A DNA stretch of 64,000 nt from Allolobophora icterica (taxonomy: Eukaryota; Annelida; Clitellata; Crassiclitellata; Lumbricidae): the NCBI GenBank assembly GCA_963556255.1, contig OY744609.1:7125237-7189236 (forward strand), read 5' to 3'. A program made the position numbers and the translations under genes. Positions 1 through 55,288 of the stretch are shown one piece after another; position 1 is the stretch's first letter; each line of letters begins with the position of its first letter. The notes beneath the pieces were generated by a model that was not told the DNA's origin, did no database searches, and was given only the letters and a program-made list of their open reading frames with translations.

Positions 1-528
1 CAGTCATAGGCCTACTTGCTATTTTAAGGACCATAAATTTTAGCTTCTTAAGTGGAAAGCTATTTCTCTGACTCTATACAAGGTCAAGTGTCAGCGGAAG
101 TAGTATGAAACGTTTCTACGAATTAAGAGGATGAACTTATATCCATTTCGATGACTAAAGTCTACATCTCTACAGTTTTTAACTGAAAATATCTCGGCAG
201 CAAAAAAAGGAACATAGAACTGTGAAAGAACGCTGGACAAAGAGAAGACGTATACTTAGAGCAACATACTTTCCATGCCTTTGATGTAATTAGAATGCAG
301 CAGAGCTCCGCCATTGTTTTGCATTGCATCGTCTTGCTAACTGATCCATACCAGTTAAGGCCAAGTTACAATGAACGTCATACAGAGCTAGCGCAGAGGT
401 TTAGTCTTGACAATGCTATATTAATGTTAAATTACAATTACAATGTGGCACATTTACATCAAACTGCGTTGCATTCCGTTACGCTGTGTAACGATACACT
501 ATGTTACATAAGCTATTTCTTTTTTCAG
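1..528. other. Upstream region of the large gene
   Basis: No domain-bearing ORF and no clear core promoter. The pyrimidine-rich end (510-528) is the acceptor of a probable 5' UTR intron, so the promoter may lie left of the window. Confidence 0.4.
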
Positions 529-533
529 CAGTA

Positions 534-43529
<42,996 letters not shown>

Positions 43530-45320
43530 CTCAGATGTTTTGTCTCGTTATGTTATTAACCAATAAGTGTGAAGTGTTTACTAATTGCATATCAGTTTTG
43601 GAGTTGCTTCAGGAACTGACACTACATTTTCCGATTCTTCGGAGTTGTGCCGGTGTCACGATTCAGAGTCTCCCCAAACCAGAGTCCCCCAAAATCAGTC
43701 CCCCCAAAACAGTCTCCTTTACAGAAAAATGTTTCTCCCCTTCCTTTCAGTTCCACTCAAAAATGTTATGTCATTATTGCAACATACATGTATGGTATAA
43801 AAATACTAAATGGTTTTACAGTTTACAGTAAAGTTAGAAAATCCAGTTGCTTAAAATTAACAACATCTCTGACCGTTTTTTCAAAGAATAAAATCTCCCG
43901 TGGAGATGTTATTTCAACGCAGGATGAAATATTTTCTCGCCTTGGAGACTTTTTGGGAATAATTATAGTCTCGGAGGGCGAATTATTCTGAAGCAGATCC
44001 TAAATAGAATATCCTGGGGAGACTTTTGTGGGAGAGACTCTGTTTCAGGATACTGGCTCGGAGGAAGTAGCAAATCAATTCCTGTATTTTAAGTTGTTTT
44101 ATATTTAGTATAATGTAGTTGTAATTTGCAATCATAGGTTATTTGTGCAGTGCCTCTCCTACAGATGTTAAACACAGATGCTTGCAACTTTAGGAAAATA
44201 TCACCGTGTGAGAAAATTGGTCAGGTTTTAATATCCTTTAAGGTGGAGAATTTGGTAGTTTAGGAAGATGCTTTAAGACTGTGTGATAGAATAGTTGGGG
44301 TTTAATATCCTTTAAGAATATCAAATGTATGTGGGGTTTAATATCCTTTAAGAATATCAAATGTATGATCAATTAAATCGAATGCTTAAACGATGTCCAT
44401 AAAAACTGTTAATATCAGATGCAAGCGCTTGATAACGTCTCGTCTTAAATTTCTCATAACAATTATGCTATCGTTTTCTGCAATATCCAGAAGTAATTTT
44501 GTTAACGGATTTACTCTTATTGTTTTTATCTATTCGAAAAACAGAAACGATATTTTCCGTGGACTTTATGCTTTAGGAGTCTTTGAAACACTTGGGCCTA
44601 ATAGCAAAAGCACCGTTTTTTTAGCACCCACCTGTCAAACAAGATCGTTTTCATCTAAGTTGATCAACTCTTAAAAGATTTCGTGTGCAGTGATTTCGTG
44701 TGCACGTGTGCCGCGTTAACCCTTTTAAACAAACCGGTGTTAGTGATGCAAACAACAATGGACAATGATTAAAATGAATATATACAGTTAAAGCATTTCA
44801 ACTGTGACTAACATTTTTGTCGTAGGTTTTTTGTGTAATTCTTTAGGTAACTTTATCTTAATTTGATCGTGCTATCGAGCGTGTTGGATTTTAAATGATC
44901 GCATTCTGGCAGATGATGGCTCAAAGGTTTCGCTTTGTGACCCATTTCGATGTTACGACGAACTCCGGGTTCGAACCCGAGTCTTTCATACATAACAAAA
45001 TTCTAGGACAACTCACCATTTCATTACCGCATTGTCTCATTTTATATTGTTGCTGCTTCTACCAAAAAGGTGTACTGCTGTTAACTTAGGCGCTTAAATC
45101 TGTTTAGCTTGTAACATGTTTGCATTTAATTGTTATGTTAAAACAAATTTACGTAGAAAAACTGGAATAAACTGCGTGTCTCTTTATCTTGCGTTATCTT
45201 AATCATAATCGCTGGATTTATTCATCATCTTTGGCTAGTGTATCAGTGCATCGCTGGGTTTTGGCTCCTAGCCAGTATTTAGCTGCGCCCCAGAGTAGCA
45301 TTCTAGAACTCTCTTCTACT
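43530..45320. other. 3' flank of the large gene
   Basis: Probable 3' UTR at the left. A unit around GGGGTTTAATATCCTTTAAG is tandemly doubled at about 44298-44365. A GGGTTCGAACCCGAG box-B-like palindrome lies at 44967. No further coding exon seen. Confidence 0.45.
43887..43892 (+). terminator. Candidate polyadenylation signal
   Basis: AATAAA about 360 nt after the stop of the large gene. A further AATAAA lies at 45166-45171. Position only; no transcript evidence. Confidence 0.25.
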
Positions 45321-45326
45321 CAGTGC

Positions 45327-45600
45327 CATGGGCGTCCGGAGGGGGGCGCAAGGGGGCGCATTTGAGGCCCCTGGATTTTGCAAATATTTAAAAAAATAAA
45401 ATTTTTGATTATTATGATTATTACAACAGTCCCAACACGATTTTCAATGCGAAGAAACACTTAATTATTTAAGTAAAGTCCTTGATCATCATTTTTTTCT
45501 ATGCAAATTTTTTTCTATGCAAAAGCGTCATCCCCTAAAAAAATTGTTGCACTACTGAAAAAAATGTGCGCCCTAAAAAAAACTCCTGCGGACGCCCATG
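45327..45600. mobile_element. hAT-type miniature element (274 bp)
   Basis: Perfect ends CATGGGCGTCCG and CGGACGCCCATG. CTCAGTGC is duplicated at 45319-45326 and 45601-45608. Confidence 0.92.
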
Positions 45601-45699
45601 CTCAGTGCCGTATTTAGACTGTATTAGTCTAAATAGAATATACACAAATAAAATTCGGATTTTCGCTCAAAGGGAACAAAGAACCCGATCGTCCTTCTA

Positions 45700-46099
45700 C
45701 CTCACTGTTGCCCGTCCCCCAGTCACAACTCATGTTAAGTTCATTTTAACCGATCCAGGTAGGCCTATCATTCTGCACCTCGACTCTAGGCCGATATAAC
45801 TCATGTGATTCCGTAAATTCTCTCTTCCTCTAGAGTCTAGACCTACCTAACTCGTCGCTTTCTCACTATTATCTGCTTCAAACTCCTCTATATATCACCC
45901 ATAGGGCTTTCCATACAAAACTGAAGTCCCACTTATCCAAGAAATCTTACCCTGATCCATCAACTCCTTCTTTCACTCTCTCCCTGTCCGTCTGTCTATC
46001 TGTGTCTTCGTCTCTGTCTCTGTCTCTGTCTCTGTCTCTCCCCAAGACTCCATACAACTCCATACTCCGTAGCACCTCCTCTGTCCCTTCTCTCTGTGG
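45700..46099. mobile_element. LINE 3'-region fragment (weak)
   Basis: Contains CTTTCCATACAAAACTGAAGT and CACTTATCCAAGAAATC, resembling the end of LINE ORF2, plus a TCTGTCTC run at 45996-46040. A LINE end also follows the hAT element (46320-46390). Confidence 0.4.
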
Positions 46100-46261
46100 C
46101 AGGGGCGTCTATCCCCCTAAGTCATTGGAGCAACTTCTTCTTCCCCCTCTTTTTTCCCGTCCCTCTCCCCCCTAAAATGGTGGCACACATACTGACAGAT
46201 CTCCCCCCTGTTTCTTGGATGGAGCATTTGCTCCACGGTTTCTATGGTGCAGACGCCCCTA
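46100..46261. mobile_element. hAT-type miniature element (162 bp)
   Basis: Ends CAGGGGCGTCTA and CAGACGCCCCTA. Flanks CTCTGTGG and CTCTCTGG match at 7 of 8 positions. It is the reverse-orientation relative of 5874-6045. Confidence 0.8.
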
Positions 46262-46319
46262 CTCTCTGGTCTTCTTGCAACAGGGTTTGTTCTTCACTTG
46301 GTATCGTTGGACAACCCCT

Positions 46320-46395
46320 CTCACTTGACGCAGCATTCGTGAATAAGCTATCGACGTGTGCTCTGGACATTAAGTAGCGCTTCAACTAGTCTCCA
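46320..46395 (+). mobile_element. LINE/SINE 3'-end fragment
   Basis: TTGACGCAGCATTCGTGAATAAGC and AAGTAGCGCTTCAACTAG, the same end as at 1255. Confidence 0.5.
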
Positions 46396-46984
46396 GCTTA
46401 CGATTAGAACAATTTACGATGTGAATATGAGTCTACCCTACATAGAATGTTTGTATTGGCGAATACATTTCGCCCTCTGGCGAATGAATTTCAGCTAAAT
46501 TCTTTGATCGTTTTTCCTCTTATTCTGTACATTTAAAAACCATTCCCCAGTCTAACTGAATTACTGAATTACTAAACTGAGTGTAATTAATTAAAATTAA
46601 ACAGCTCCAATCAAAATGATTGTAAGATGTCGTAAAGCATTAGATACTGCTGTACGATATGAAGGAAAGTTAGACACCTTTAAAGTGCTGCTTTTCAAAT
46701 TATATATGTGTCAATAGCACAGGGTTAATTGATGTCGTTAAACTGAAGAATAAATTAATTTTTGCCTGCACCAGATCCGTTTTACGGTTGGTGCCATTTT
46801 AAAATTGATCAACAAAATATTCACACCAGTTCCACCTTTGTTTGGTGCCAGTCCGAAGCTTGGACAAACGAGGAGGGCGAAGGGCAGCGTCGTTACACAC
46901 AAACCACTATAAAAATTTGTAAATTGTAGTAAGACAAACGCTCATACTTCACAACAACAATAGGCCTATATGGAGTGGCGAAAA

Positions 46985-47321
46985 CAGGGACGTCATTTGG
47001 GGGGGCAAGGGGGCATTTCCCCCCTGATTTTTGAAAAAAAATGAAAAAGCTGGAACAAGAAAAGGGGGAAGAAGAAAGGGGTGAAAAAGAAAAACAATTA
47101 TACTCACATTCATGGAATTATTATAATTATACTATTAACAAAACTAGAGTCTGGATAGGTTTTTTCACAAGACCACACTTCTTTGACAGTGGGGGGGGGG
47201 CACATTATGCAGTTTTCTCCCGACAATTTTGAAGAAACACTAAAAAAAACTGAAATTTCTTTTACCTCTTTTTTGACGTCCTTGCCCCCCCCCCCTGTAA
47301 AAAGCTGAAATGACGTCCCTG
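46985..47321. mobile_element. hAT-type miniature element (337 bp)
   Basis: Perfect ends CAGGGACGTCATTT and AAATGACGTCCCTG. GGCGAAAA is duplicated at 46977-46984 and 47322-47329. Confidence 0.93.
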
Positions 47322-47849
47322 GGCGAAAATAGCACAATATCAGTAGAACAAAAACACATGTGCAATATTATAAACAGTTTCAGAATATCTGATAGATATA
47401 CAATTATATCTGTAGCTATGATCCGAAGAACATAAAATTTACTCAGGTCTTCAAATGGTAAGGCATTGGAACAAGCATTAAGACTAGCAAAGTCCCAATT
47501 TTTTAGTTGCAGGCCTGCGAAGCCTGCAGGTGAGCGAATGATGAAAGATTTCTTATGCAGCAGTGTATGAAAGTACAGTAGGCCTAATGCATTCACTTTT
47601 TCGAAGTTGAATTAATGAAGGTGCTGTGCGGGCAGTAATTGGTGAAGACAGTGATTGGGTGACTAGATGCTCTTAAAGAACTTCAGTTCAATTTTCTCAC
47701 AAATCTTCTCCAACGTTAAACTGTCACCAGAGGTTGTTGCGCCCAGCCCTGCGTAAACACGAAGCAATTCTTCCACCCAACTCCGTTGACAGGAAGCCCC
47801 GAAGACGGAAGAGCGTAAGGCGGACATGGCTATTGCAGACTTGATTTGA

Positions 47850-47950
47850 TATAGCGCCGGTTAATAAGCTGGTCTCCCTGACGTGGCTTTTGTGTGGCGC
47901 TGAGAAATTTAGGAGATTTACATTACATTACATTACATTACATTACATTA
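47850..47950 (+). mobile_element. SINE-like end with (CATTA)n tail
   Basis: ATAGCGCCGGTTAATAAGC, then GTGTGGCGCTGAGAAATTTAG and a tail of TTACA pentamers at 47921-47950. Confidence 0.45.
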
Positions 47951-48119
47951 AGATAATTGGTAAACTAAAAGGGCTTAGAAAATATTCGTTAGTTTAGTGG
48001 AAGACATTCCCTGAGATCGAAGGACTTTAAGTGGGTATAGGCGTTGGCTGCAAACTTTCAAAATTAACCTCACCTTTCAAGTACTCCGACCCTGACTCAT
48101 CTGATCCTCTGTCTTCCAA

Positions 48120-48310
48120 TTCTTCTCGCCCAAAACGATATCCACCTTAACAGCTGCTCTGCGTCCTCTGTTGAAAACCGGACTTGGACCTCCTTTGGAC
48201 TACTATCTGGACAACCGCTTCTGATTTAACGTAGCGCTCGTGAATAGGCTGTGTCCTGCGCTTGGCCTTCGAGCGGCGCTTTAGAAGTTTGGAGATTGTG
48301 ATTATTGGCC
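48120..48310 (+). mobile_element. LINE 3' fragment
   Basis: Ends GTAGCGCTCGTGAATAGGC, then GAGCGGCGCTTTAGAAGTTTG. A sequence like the end of LINE ORF2 lies upstream. Confidence 0.5.
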
Positions 48311-48349
48311 TGACTGACATCATCAAAGGACCTACCGATTTTTTTAGTA

Positions 48350-48737
48350 GTGCAGGTCAGGGCTCAAGATGAGTTTGGTTTCGTTTTTTGCGAAGCCCGC
48401 ATACTCGTATTATCCTCCATTATGCACAAACTTCAGTCTATTCTTAATGCTGCTGCTCGACTTATAGGTGATATTCCCATTTTGCCTACACCTCTGCCAT
48501 TATTCATGACTCCTTCCACTGGCTTCCTGCCCAAAGGAGAATTCAGTTCAAAACCTTCACCCTCATGCGCAACTGCCTCTTTGGCTCTGCTCCGTCTTAC
48601 CTAATGAATTTTTGCACCCTGGTTTCTTCATTGCCTGAGAGGTCCTCTTTGCGATCCTCTGCCTTATGGTTACTTCGCGTATGCACTCTTCCACGGCCCA
48701 ATCCAGGAGCTTTCCTAAGTGGGTCCTTCAGCCTGGG
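48350..48737 (+). mobile_element. LINE ORF2 C-terminal fragment, left part
   Basis: Reads LQSILNAAARLIGDIP, then in another frame MRNCLFGSAPSYLMNFCTLV and SSLPERSSLRSSALWLL. This arrangement is typical of the region after the RT domain in CR1/Jockey-type elements. It is frame-broken and split by the hAT element at 48738-50065. Confidence 0.75.
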
Positions 48738-48978
48738 CATAGGCGTAGACTCTCAGCCGGGACACGTGCCCCCCCAATAATTGAGGAGCCGGGGCAATGC
48801 CCCCCAAAAATCGAGAGGAGAATTTCTTCAAATATTAAAATATTATGTTTCGATATAGACAAATATCTTCAGAAACAGAAAATCAGAGACACAGAACTGA
48901 AATACTATCAGAAATTCATAATGAAAACAAAGATTTATTTTTGTCTTCAATATCTTCAATATGAAACAAATTTACATG

Positions 48979-49559
48979 CAGTGTTGGGTATGAGTTAACT
49001 CAGATGAGTTTAAACTCACGAGTTAACTCACTTGCTGTGATTTATGAGTTTGAGTTAACTCACCTTAAAGAGTGTTAGTTATGAGTTTGAGTTAACTCAT
49101 ATTTTCTGTGAGTTTGAGTTGTAACTGTCAATTATTTTAAACTCAACTCACTCTTCGGCACTCGGCACATATTATGTTGAAACAAGCCTTTTTTATATCG
49201 TCGGCTTTCCATACTGGTGAGTGGTGACGGCAGGGAGGGTCGTAAACACTGCTAGCGGACAGTATTTAAGCACTGCATATTTTGTATATTGTGAACAGTT
49301 CAGAACAACATGGCTGAAGTGCCGTGTATTCTTGATGGAAAATATTTTTCTGTTACAAGTAGGCGTGATGGAAAAATTGTTGCTCGATTAGAACGTGCTA
49401 GTATGAAACGTGTGAGTTTATGAGTTAACTCATTTAACAACTGAGTTTGAGTTCACTCATTTCACTTAGGATGAGTTGAGTTTGAGTTTAAACTCATTTT
49501 GAGGTGTATGAGTTGAGTTTTGATTAAACTCATTTCTTTTGTGAGTTTACCCAACACTG
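48979..49559. mobile_element. Nested hAT element (581 bp), deletion derivative
   Basis: Perfect ends CAGTGTTGGGTA and TACCCAACACTG. TTTACATG is duplicated at 48971-48978 and 49560-49567. Subterminal repeats of GAGTTAACTCA and GAGTTTGAGTT occur at both sides. Confidence 0.93.
49310..49423 (+). pseudogene. Start of a transposase-like ORF (37 codons)
   Basis: A short ORF, MAEVPCILDGKYFSVTSRRD followed by GKIVARLERASMKR, runs into the right subterminal repeats. It looks like the first exon of a hAT transposase left after internal deletion (inference). Confidence 0.5.
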
Positions 49560-50073
49560 TTTACATGTAAACAAAACGCCCCATTTCATGCACATTAACG
49601 TAACACAGGAAGACCTTCGAGCGGCGCTTTAGCGACTGTCCAGACCAGAGGTGAAAAAAGTTATTTCAGTATTTGGTTTTAAACAAAACCAAAAGAAAAA
49701 GAAAACCACAAAATTTGTTTTTTGTTTGTTTAAAAAAATAAATTTCTTACGTAATAAAATTGTCACTTTGTAGAAGTTATTTAAATAACAATATCTTATC
49801 TTAAATAACATTGATTTAATGAATTTTAATTTTCTGAAATCGCAACTGAATTAAACTGAGTTGGAGCTCTTGTTGATGCCATTTTTCATGATTTTTAGGA
49901 TCCGAAATCCGAAAATCTTAAAAACAACCAAAACAACAAAAACCATAAACACGAGAAAAAAACGAGAAAAAAACAACAACAAAACCAACTTTTCATATTG
50001 AAAAAACTTGTTTTTCTGGTCCAGACCCCATGCCCCCCAATATTTTGGACAAGTTTACGCCAGTGAGCCTGGG

Positions 50074-50240
50074 ACAGTCTTCCCCAGTCCCTCCGCCAAG
50101 AGTTCTTTCCCTCTCTCCTGTCCAGTTCTGTAGAGGCTTGAAACCCTTTCTTTTTGCCAGTGCTGGCATTAATATGAGTCGAGAGCGCCGCTGATAACGG
50201 TGGTGCTATATAAATGTTCGGTTACAATTACAATTACAAT
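50074..50240 (+). mobile_element. LINE ORF2 C-terminus and 3' end, right part
   Basis: Continues SSPVPPPRVLSLSPVQFCRG to a stop, then GGTGGTGCTATATAAATGTTC and a GGTTACAATTACAATTAC tail. Confidence 0.72.
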
Positions 50241-50734
50241 TGGAGTTTACCTCCGATATCAACACATAAGATATCGATAAATACTTGAAACTAGGCCTAC
50301 TACGCGAAATACGACGCTCCAAATAGACACCTTTAAAACAATTAGCCTAAATCTATGCTATATGTACATATACTTCGTTTGACTACGTGGATGGATTTGG
50401 CAAAAGTCAAAACTAATTCTGTTTAACACAGGGAACGATCTGAGAAATAAATATTTAAAAAATAAATAAATGTATCGACGTAGTTTCCACGTGCTGTCGT
50501 TATAAACCGTTCAACTGGTAAATCACTTAGATTTTTTGAGGCCTTGTTGGTCTAAGAAAGAGCCACCAGGTGTCGGTCAATGCTGGACACTGTTAGGCCT
50601 ACATGAAATACGAAGCTTCAATTATACACTGTCATAATGTCATTAATTAAACAGCCTTTATTTTCAGCAATATGTTTGTCAATTGCGTTCAATATAAATT
50701 TTTATTCTTCTTGTAAGTAAGTTCGACGTCAACG

Positions 50735-51745
50735 GCACCCCGTCCTTAGCGCGCAAGACAAATGCGCGCCGTCAATTGCGCGCATACATCGAGACGTTGA
50801 ATTATTGTGTAAGACGTAGAGATATAAGAAACGAGAGAACTCTTTGTGTAGTTAATAAGACAAAACCAAGTAAAACGGGAAAACGTATGTAATATTACGT
50901 GAAGTTAGCAAATATAAAAAAAACACCTAGCAGTTGGATGGCAGATGAAAATATAGCTCAAATTAGGAGCTGGATGAGCGATGAAAATAAGGCTGAAACT
51001 AGAAGATGGATGGCCGATGGAAATATAGCTCAAACTAGAAGCTGGATGAGCGATGAAAATAAAGCTGAAACTAGAAGTTGGATGGCCGATAAAATATAGC
51101 TCAGAGTAGAATCTAGATGAGCGTTTAAAATAGAGCTGAAACTAGAAGTTGGATGGCCGATGAAAATGTAGCTCAAACTAGAAGCTGGATGAGCGATGAA
51201 AATAGAGCTGAAACTAGAAGCTGGATGGCCGATTAAAATATAGCTCAAACTAGAAGCTGGATGAGCGATGAAAATAAACCTGAAACTAGAGCTGGATGAT
51301 CGATGAAAATATAACTCAAACTAGACGCTGGATGAGCGATTAAAATAGAACTTGGATGGCCGATGCAAATATAGCTCAAACTAGAAGCTTGATGAGCGAT
51401 GAAAATAGAGATGAAACTAGAAGTTCGATGGCCGATGAAAACATAGTTCAAACTAGAAGCTGGATGAGTTCGGCTGTCTGAATCCGGCTCGATAGCGTTC
51501 GATCCTAATCTCAACGTGATCCTGTTTCTAACGAAAGACGGTAACCTAATAGTACTTGTGTAATAATTTTTAATTGACAAACCGTATGTTAATTTTCCGT
51601 CTTCTAGTAAGCACACACATTATTAGTGTATGTGGACAATAATTATAGTCTATGCTGCGCGCTTTCGACGGCGCGCATTTGATGGACATTTTTTTCAGCG
51701 CGCAAATGACGGCGCGCAAATGACCGCGCGCAAATGACCGCGCGA
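50735..51745. mobile_element. Candidate element with GCGCGC-rich inverted ends carrying a minisatellite
   Basis: The left end has AATGCGCGCCGTCAATTGCG. The right end has CGACGGCGCGCATTTGATGG and three further GCGCGCAAATGAC copies. Ends are roughly reverse complementary. No target duplication confirmed. Confidence 0.45.
50925..51470. repeat. 36-bp minisatellite in alternating pairs
   Basis: Units AGCTGGATGAGCGATGAAAA and AGTTGGATGGCCGATGAAAA, each continued by TA(A/T)AGCTCAAACTAGA or similar, alternate about 15 times. In one frame the first copies read WMSDENKAETRS and WMADENIAQTRS, but stops appear after 51099. Confidence 0.9.
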
Positions 51746-52162
51746 AGTTGTCGTGCATTAAACATTAGAAACTACTACACGACGTACAGAGCTCCAATTA
51801 GACACCTTTAAAATACTTGAATCTCTGCTATAATTATGGAATTTTAATTTTAAAGGTTATTGTTCCCAGAGTTACCCAGGAAAGCAATAAATCGCTGTAA
51901 AATATTAGGCTATACGCTGCTGTATACGCCACATATAAAAAATGTATTGTAGGCTATGCCACGTTCTGTGCATGTTCCGCCGTCCTCTGTCTATGTATTT
52001 CTGTTATATATAGTATATAATGTGTGTACATGTATAAGTCATACTACAATTTCTTGTTAATTAATGGTGTGCGTCTAGCTCTACTGAATAACGTTTATAC
52101 ATTTAATTTGAATTGCTGGTAGAAATGTTTGAACTTTGAAATACGCACTAACGATTTGATCT

Positions 52163-52530
<368 letters not shown>

Positions 52531-52674
52531 CTTTAATTAAGCGCCTGCAAACGCACTGCGCTGTACAGTGAATATACATTATAGTAGAAACGGCAGCCAC
52601 TCAGGGCGCCTAACATACATGTATTAATTAGAAGCACATGATAACAGTTTTACAGGAGTCGAATATAACTGCTT

Positions 52675-52865
52675 AAGCGGCAGCCACATACGGCGCCAAA
52701 TCACGGCCTACTATTCGTTTAACCACCGCCGCCGCCTAGCGAGTGGAAGGCAGAATTAACCTTAAATTAATGGATTTCTAAGGGGTTCGATCTTGGTACC
52801 TTCAGCTCTTCATGCCAGTGTGTTATCCATTACTCTACTGGCCCTCCCCCGTAGACCTTGCTAGT
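52675..52865 (-). mobile_element. tRNA-derived SINE, reverse copy of 29543-29705
   Basis: GGCGCCAAATCACGGCCTAC, CCTAGCGAGTGGAAGGCAG, GGGGTTCGATCTTGGTACC and CCAGTGTGTTATCCATTAC. Confidence 0.65.
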
Positions 52866-52904
52866 AGATAAAGGAGAGCAGTCTCTTAAGCTCGCCCTTA
52901 GGCA

Positions 52905-53160
52905 GCCATGAGTATGAATTTTTAGCGACTTCAGTTTCTAAGCCTCGGCACATGAGGCCGGGTGGCTAGTCCTCTCCCTCGCTCTCTCATCTTCCCACCG
53001 ACAGTGCACTGTCGGTGAGTATACTCGTTATAGCCGAGTTGACTAGGGGCGAAAATGGAGTTGAAATGTCGAAACAAATTTCTGCCCTGGCGGGGATTTG
53101 AACCCCCAACGTCTCGATTGACAGTCTAGCACGCTAACCACTACACTATCGAGCACACCA
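52905..53160 (-). mobile_element. tRNA-derived SINE with Asp-like head
   Basis: On the minus strand it starts GTGCTCGATAGTGTAGTGG, with loop CTGTCAA and box B GGGTTCAAATCCCCG. The acceptor and anticodon stems have mismatches. The body shares CATCTTCCCACCGACAGTG with 41985-42175. Confidence 0.72.
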
Positions 53161-53600
53161 TCTAGTAAATAAAACGGAGACTCGTGTTAGCTGCCTGAAT
53201 AGTTTAAAAAGAAATTATGTTAGGTATACCCGTAGGGCCTATATATAGTTTAAAGTACATGCCGTTTGCAAAGCTACTAGAGTACAATGTTTGGTATGAC
53301 AGCAGCGGCCGTTGTTGATGATTCCACGAATCTCATGACTCACAACTCACGATTCCACAAAACTTAGTTGAACTTTAATCTCGCTATTGACGTATCTGCG
53401 AATGGAAAAAATTTCATACTATTGACGTCAACGGCCTTTGATGCCATACGACCTCGTTTTTGCGGCGGATAGACCTAGCGTCGAGGACGAGAAAGTCTGG
53501 AAGGATTGGGTGGATTAGGGTATATAAATCCTTGAAGAGGCGAGTCTTCCATTTGGAATGGAAGCATGACTTGTGGGGTTATAAGTGGAGGAGCCTGACT

Positions 53601-53782
53601 CAGGCTCGTAACTAGGATTTTTCGTTTGGGGGGACTTAAGCCTTGAACATGGCAACATTTATACAGTGTTCATACGAATTTTAGCCGTAAGCATACAACG
53701 GCTTGACTTGTTTGGGGGGGCTTCAACTTCGTTTTGGGGGGCTTAAGCCCCCCCCCCAAGCCCAACGCTAGATACGTCCCTG
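53601..53782. mobile_element. hAT-type miniature element (182 bp), twin of 14495-14671
   Basis: Ends CAGGCTCGTAACTAG and CTAGATACGTCCCTG. Flanks AGCCTGA match on both sides, imperfect at the eighth base. The interior is almost identical to the intron 12 copy. Confidence 0.85.
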
Positions 53783-53896
53783 AGCCTGAGGCAGATAACG
53801 GTGGTTGATCGACGGTATTGGTGATGGAAATGAGTGGAATTTGTGGAATTTAGTGAGAGATGTTAGCGACATATGAACTCAGATTAAGACTACGCT

Positions 53897-54081
53897 CATA
53901 GGCGTAATTTGTGGGGGTACGAGGGTACCCGTACCCCCCCCCCCACTTTTTGGACTGGGGTACAGTACCCCCACTTTTTGAACAATGCCAATCAATATTT
54001 TGTCATTGTGCCTCCCCAGAGATCGCAGTCTCAGCCTTGCTTCGTGTTTGTAAGAAATTTTAGACCAAAGTTACGCCACTG
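53897..54081. mobile_element. hAT-type miniature element (185 bp)
   Basis: Ends CATAGGCGTAA and TTACGCCACTG. ACTACGCT is duplicated at 53889-53896 and 54082-54089. Confidence 0.9.
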
Positions 54082-54089
54082 ACTACGCT

Positions 54090-54590
54090 ATTTGTCTTTG
54101 GGCCGTATGGAAAACAGCTATGTGAAAATCCCGGAAATTTCTCCTGCCAAACCAGCAAATTATAGCGCTATACAAAAGAGGAGCTTCGGTGCCAAGTGAC
54201 TTGTTAACAGCACGTCTCTATTGAAACTCATCAGAGGTTTCTAAAGGGCGTAATAATTAAAAGTGTCAGCGGAAAACGGTCATGCCTGTAGTGGACTCTA
54301 TGTAATGGTATGACTTAACGGTTGTGACTCTTCCTATGTTGGGTAAATGTAATGTAAATGTTCGCGGTTTTCTATAGCGACCGTATATATGGCCTTGAAT
54401 CTGCTCATTTATCAATGAATTGATCGGGTGAGATCCTTCACCACCGCTGCCCGTTTGAATGGGTACACCTAGTGTCAGTTTTTAAACTGCCTCAGAGGAA
54501 AGTCGAGCAGTCTAGTTGTCAGAAAACGTCATTCAACTATAAGTGAATGACTCATTGAATTAAACCAACATTTCTACAAATAATCGTGAC
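54090..54590. other. Intergenic, nothing recognised
   Basis: No domain-bearing ORF and no clear repeat on either strand. Confidence 0.4.
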
Positions 54591-54597
54591 TACCTGT

Positions 54598-54775
54598 ATA
54601 TATATATAATATATATAAGTAGGCACGATTATTTTTTATATATTATATATGCATGCCTGCATGCATACAAAGATACATACGTACATACCCATGTATACAA
54701 GCATACGTACACACATGCATGTACACTTGCATCTATGCATGCATGTATAAATGCATACATGCATGCGTACATACT
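54598..54775. repeat. (TA)n and degenerate (CATA)n tract
   Basis: ATATATATAATATATATAAG, then GCATGCCTGCATGCATAC-type sequence. A further TA tract lies at 54923-54982. Confidence 0.85.
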
Positions 54776-55057
54776 AATCTCACCAACAGTAAGTAAGTAG
54801 GTAAGTATATCCTTTATTGCACCGCATGTTGGTTTACATGTGAGCCGCATTTATATATTAGGAAAACCCAATTGTCCATAAATTAGCAAAGAATAATATT
54901 TTTCAGGTTTCCTTGAGTATACACATATATAATTATATATATATATATATATAACTATATATATATAATTATATATATATAATAGTGATGTTTAAAAGGC
55001 GCTTTACAAATTACTAGATATATACATACATGGTCACTACATTTATTTTGATATCGC

Positions 55058-55288
55058 CATAGGTGGCGAACCCGGGAGTGGAGGGGGACAAGACCCCCAC
55101 CTTTAAGAATGGGGGGACACACCATACATCGCCCCCCCCCACACACACACATTTTGAAGAAACACCGAAAAAAGGTCAACAGTTTTTCTCGCGCCTTTTT
55201 TTGACCAGATCAGTTCAAAACTCTTTTTTGGCCAGATCGGTTCTAAAGTGCCCCTCCCCCCACCGGTCAAACAAGATCGCCGCCACTG
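55058..55288. mobile_element. hAT-type miniature element (231 bp)
   Basis: Ends CATAGGTGGCGA and TCGCCGCCACTG. GATATCGC is duplicated at 55050-55057 and 55289-55296. Confidence 0.88.

Larger units (their letters stand above)
48738..50065. mobile_element. hAT-type element (1328 bp) inserted in a LINE and hosting another hAT element
   Basis: Ends CATAGGCGTAGACT and AGTTTACGCCAGTG. AGCCTGGG is duplicated at 48730-48737 and 50066-50073, and removing the element rejoins the LINE reading. No transposase recognised in its own sequence. Confidence 0.85.

Noticed and set aside
44960..44990. tRNA gene suggested by GGGTTCGAACCCGAG
   Set aside because: Only the T-arm-like palindrome is present; no D arm or anticodon arm could be fitted.
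53085..53160. Functional tRNA-Asp gene on the minus strand
   Set aside because: Box A and B and a GTC loop are visible, but the acceptor and anticodon stems have mismatches and the sequence continues into a SINE body shared with 41985-42175.
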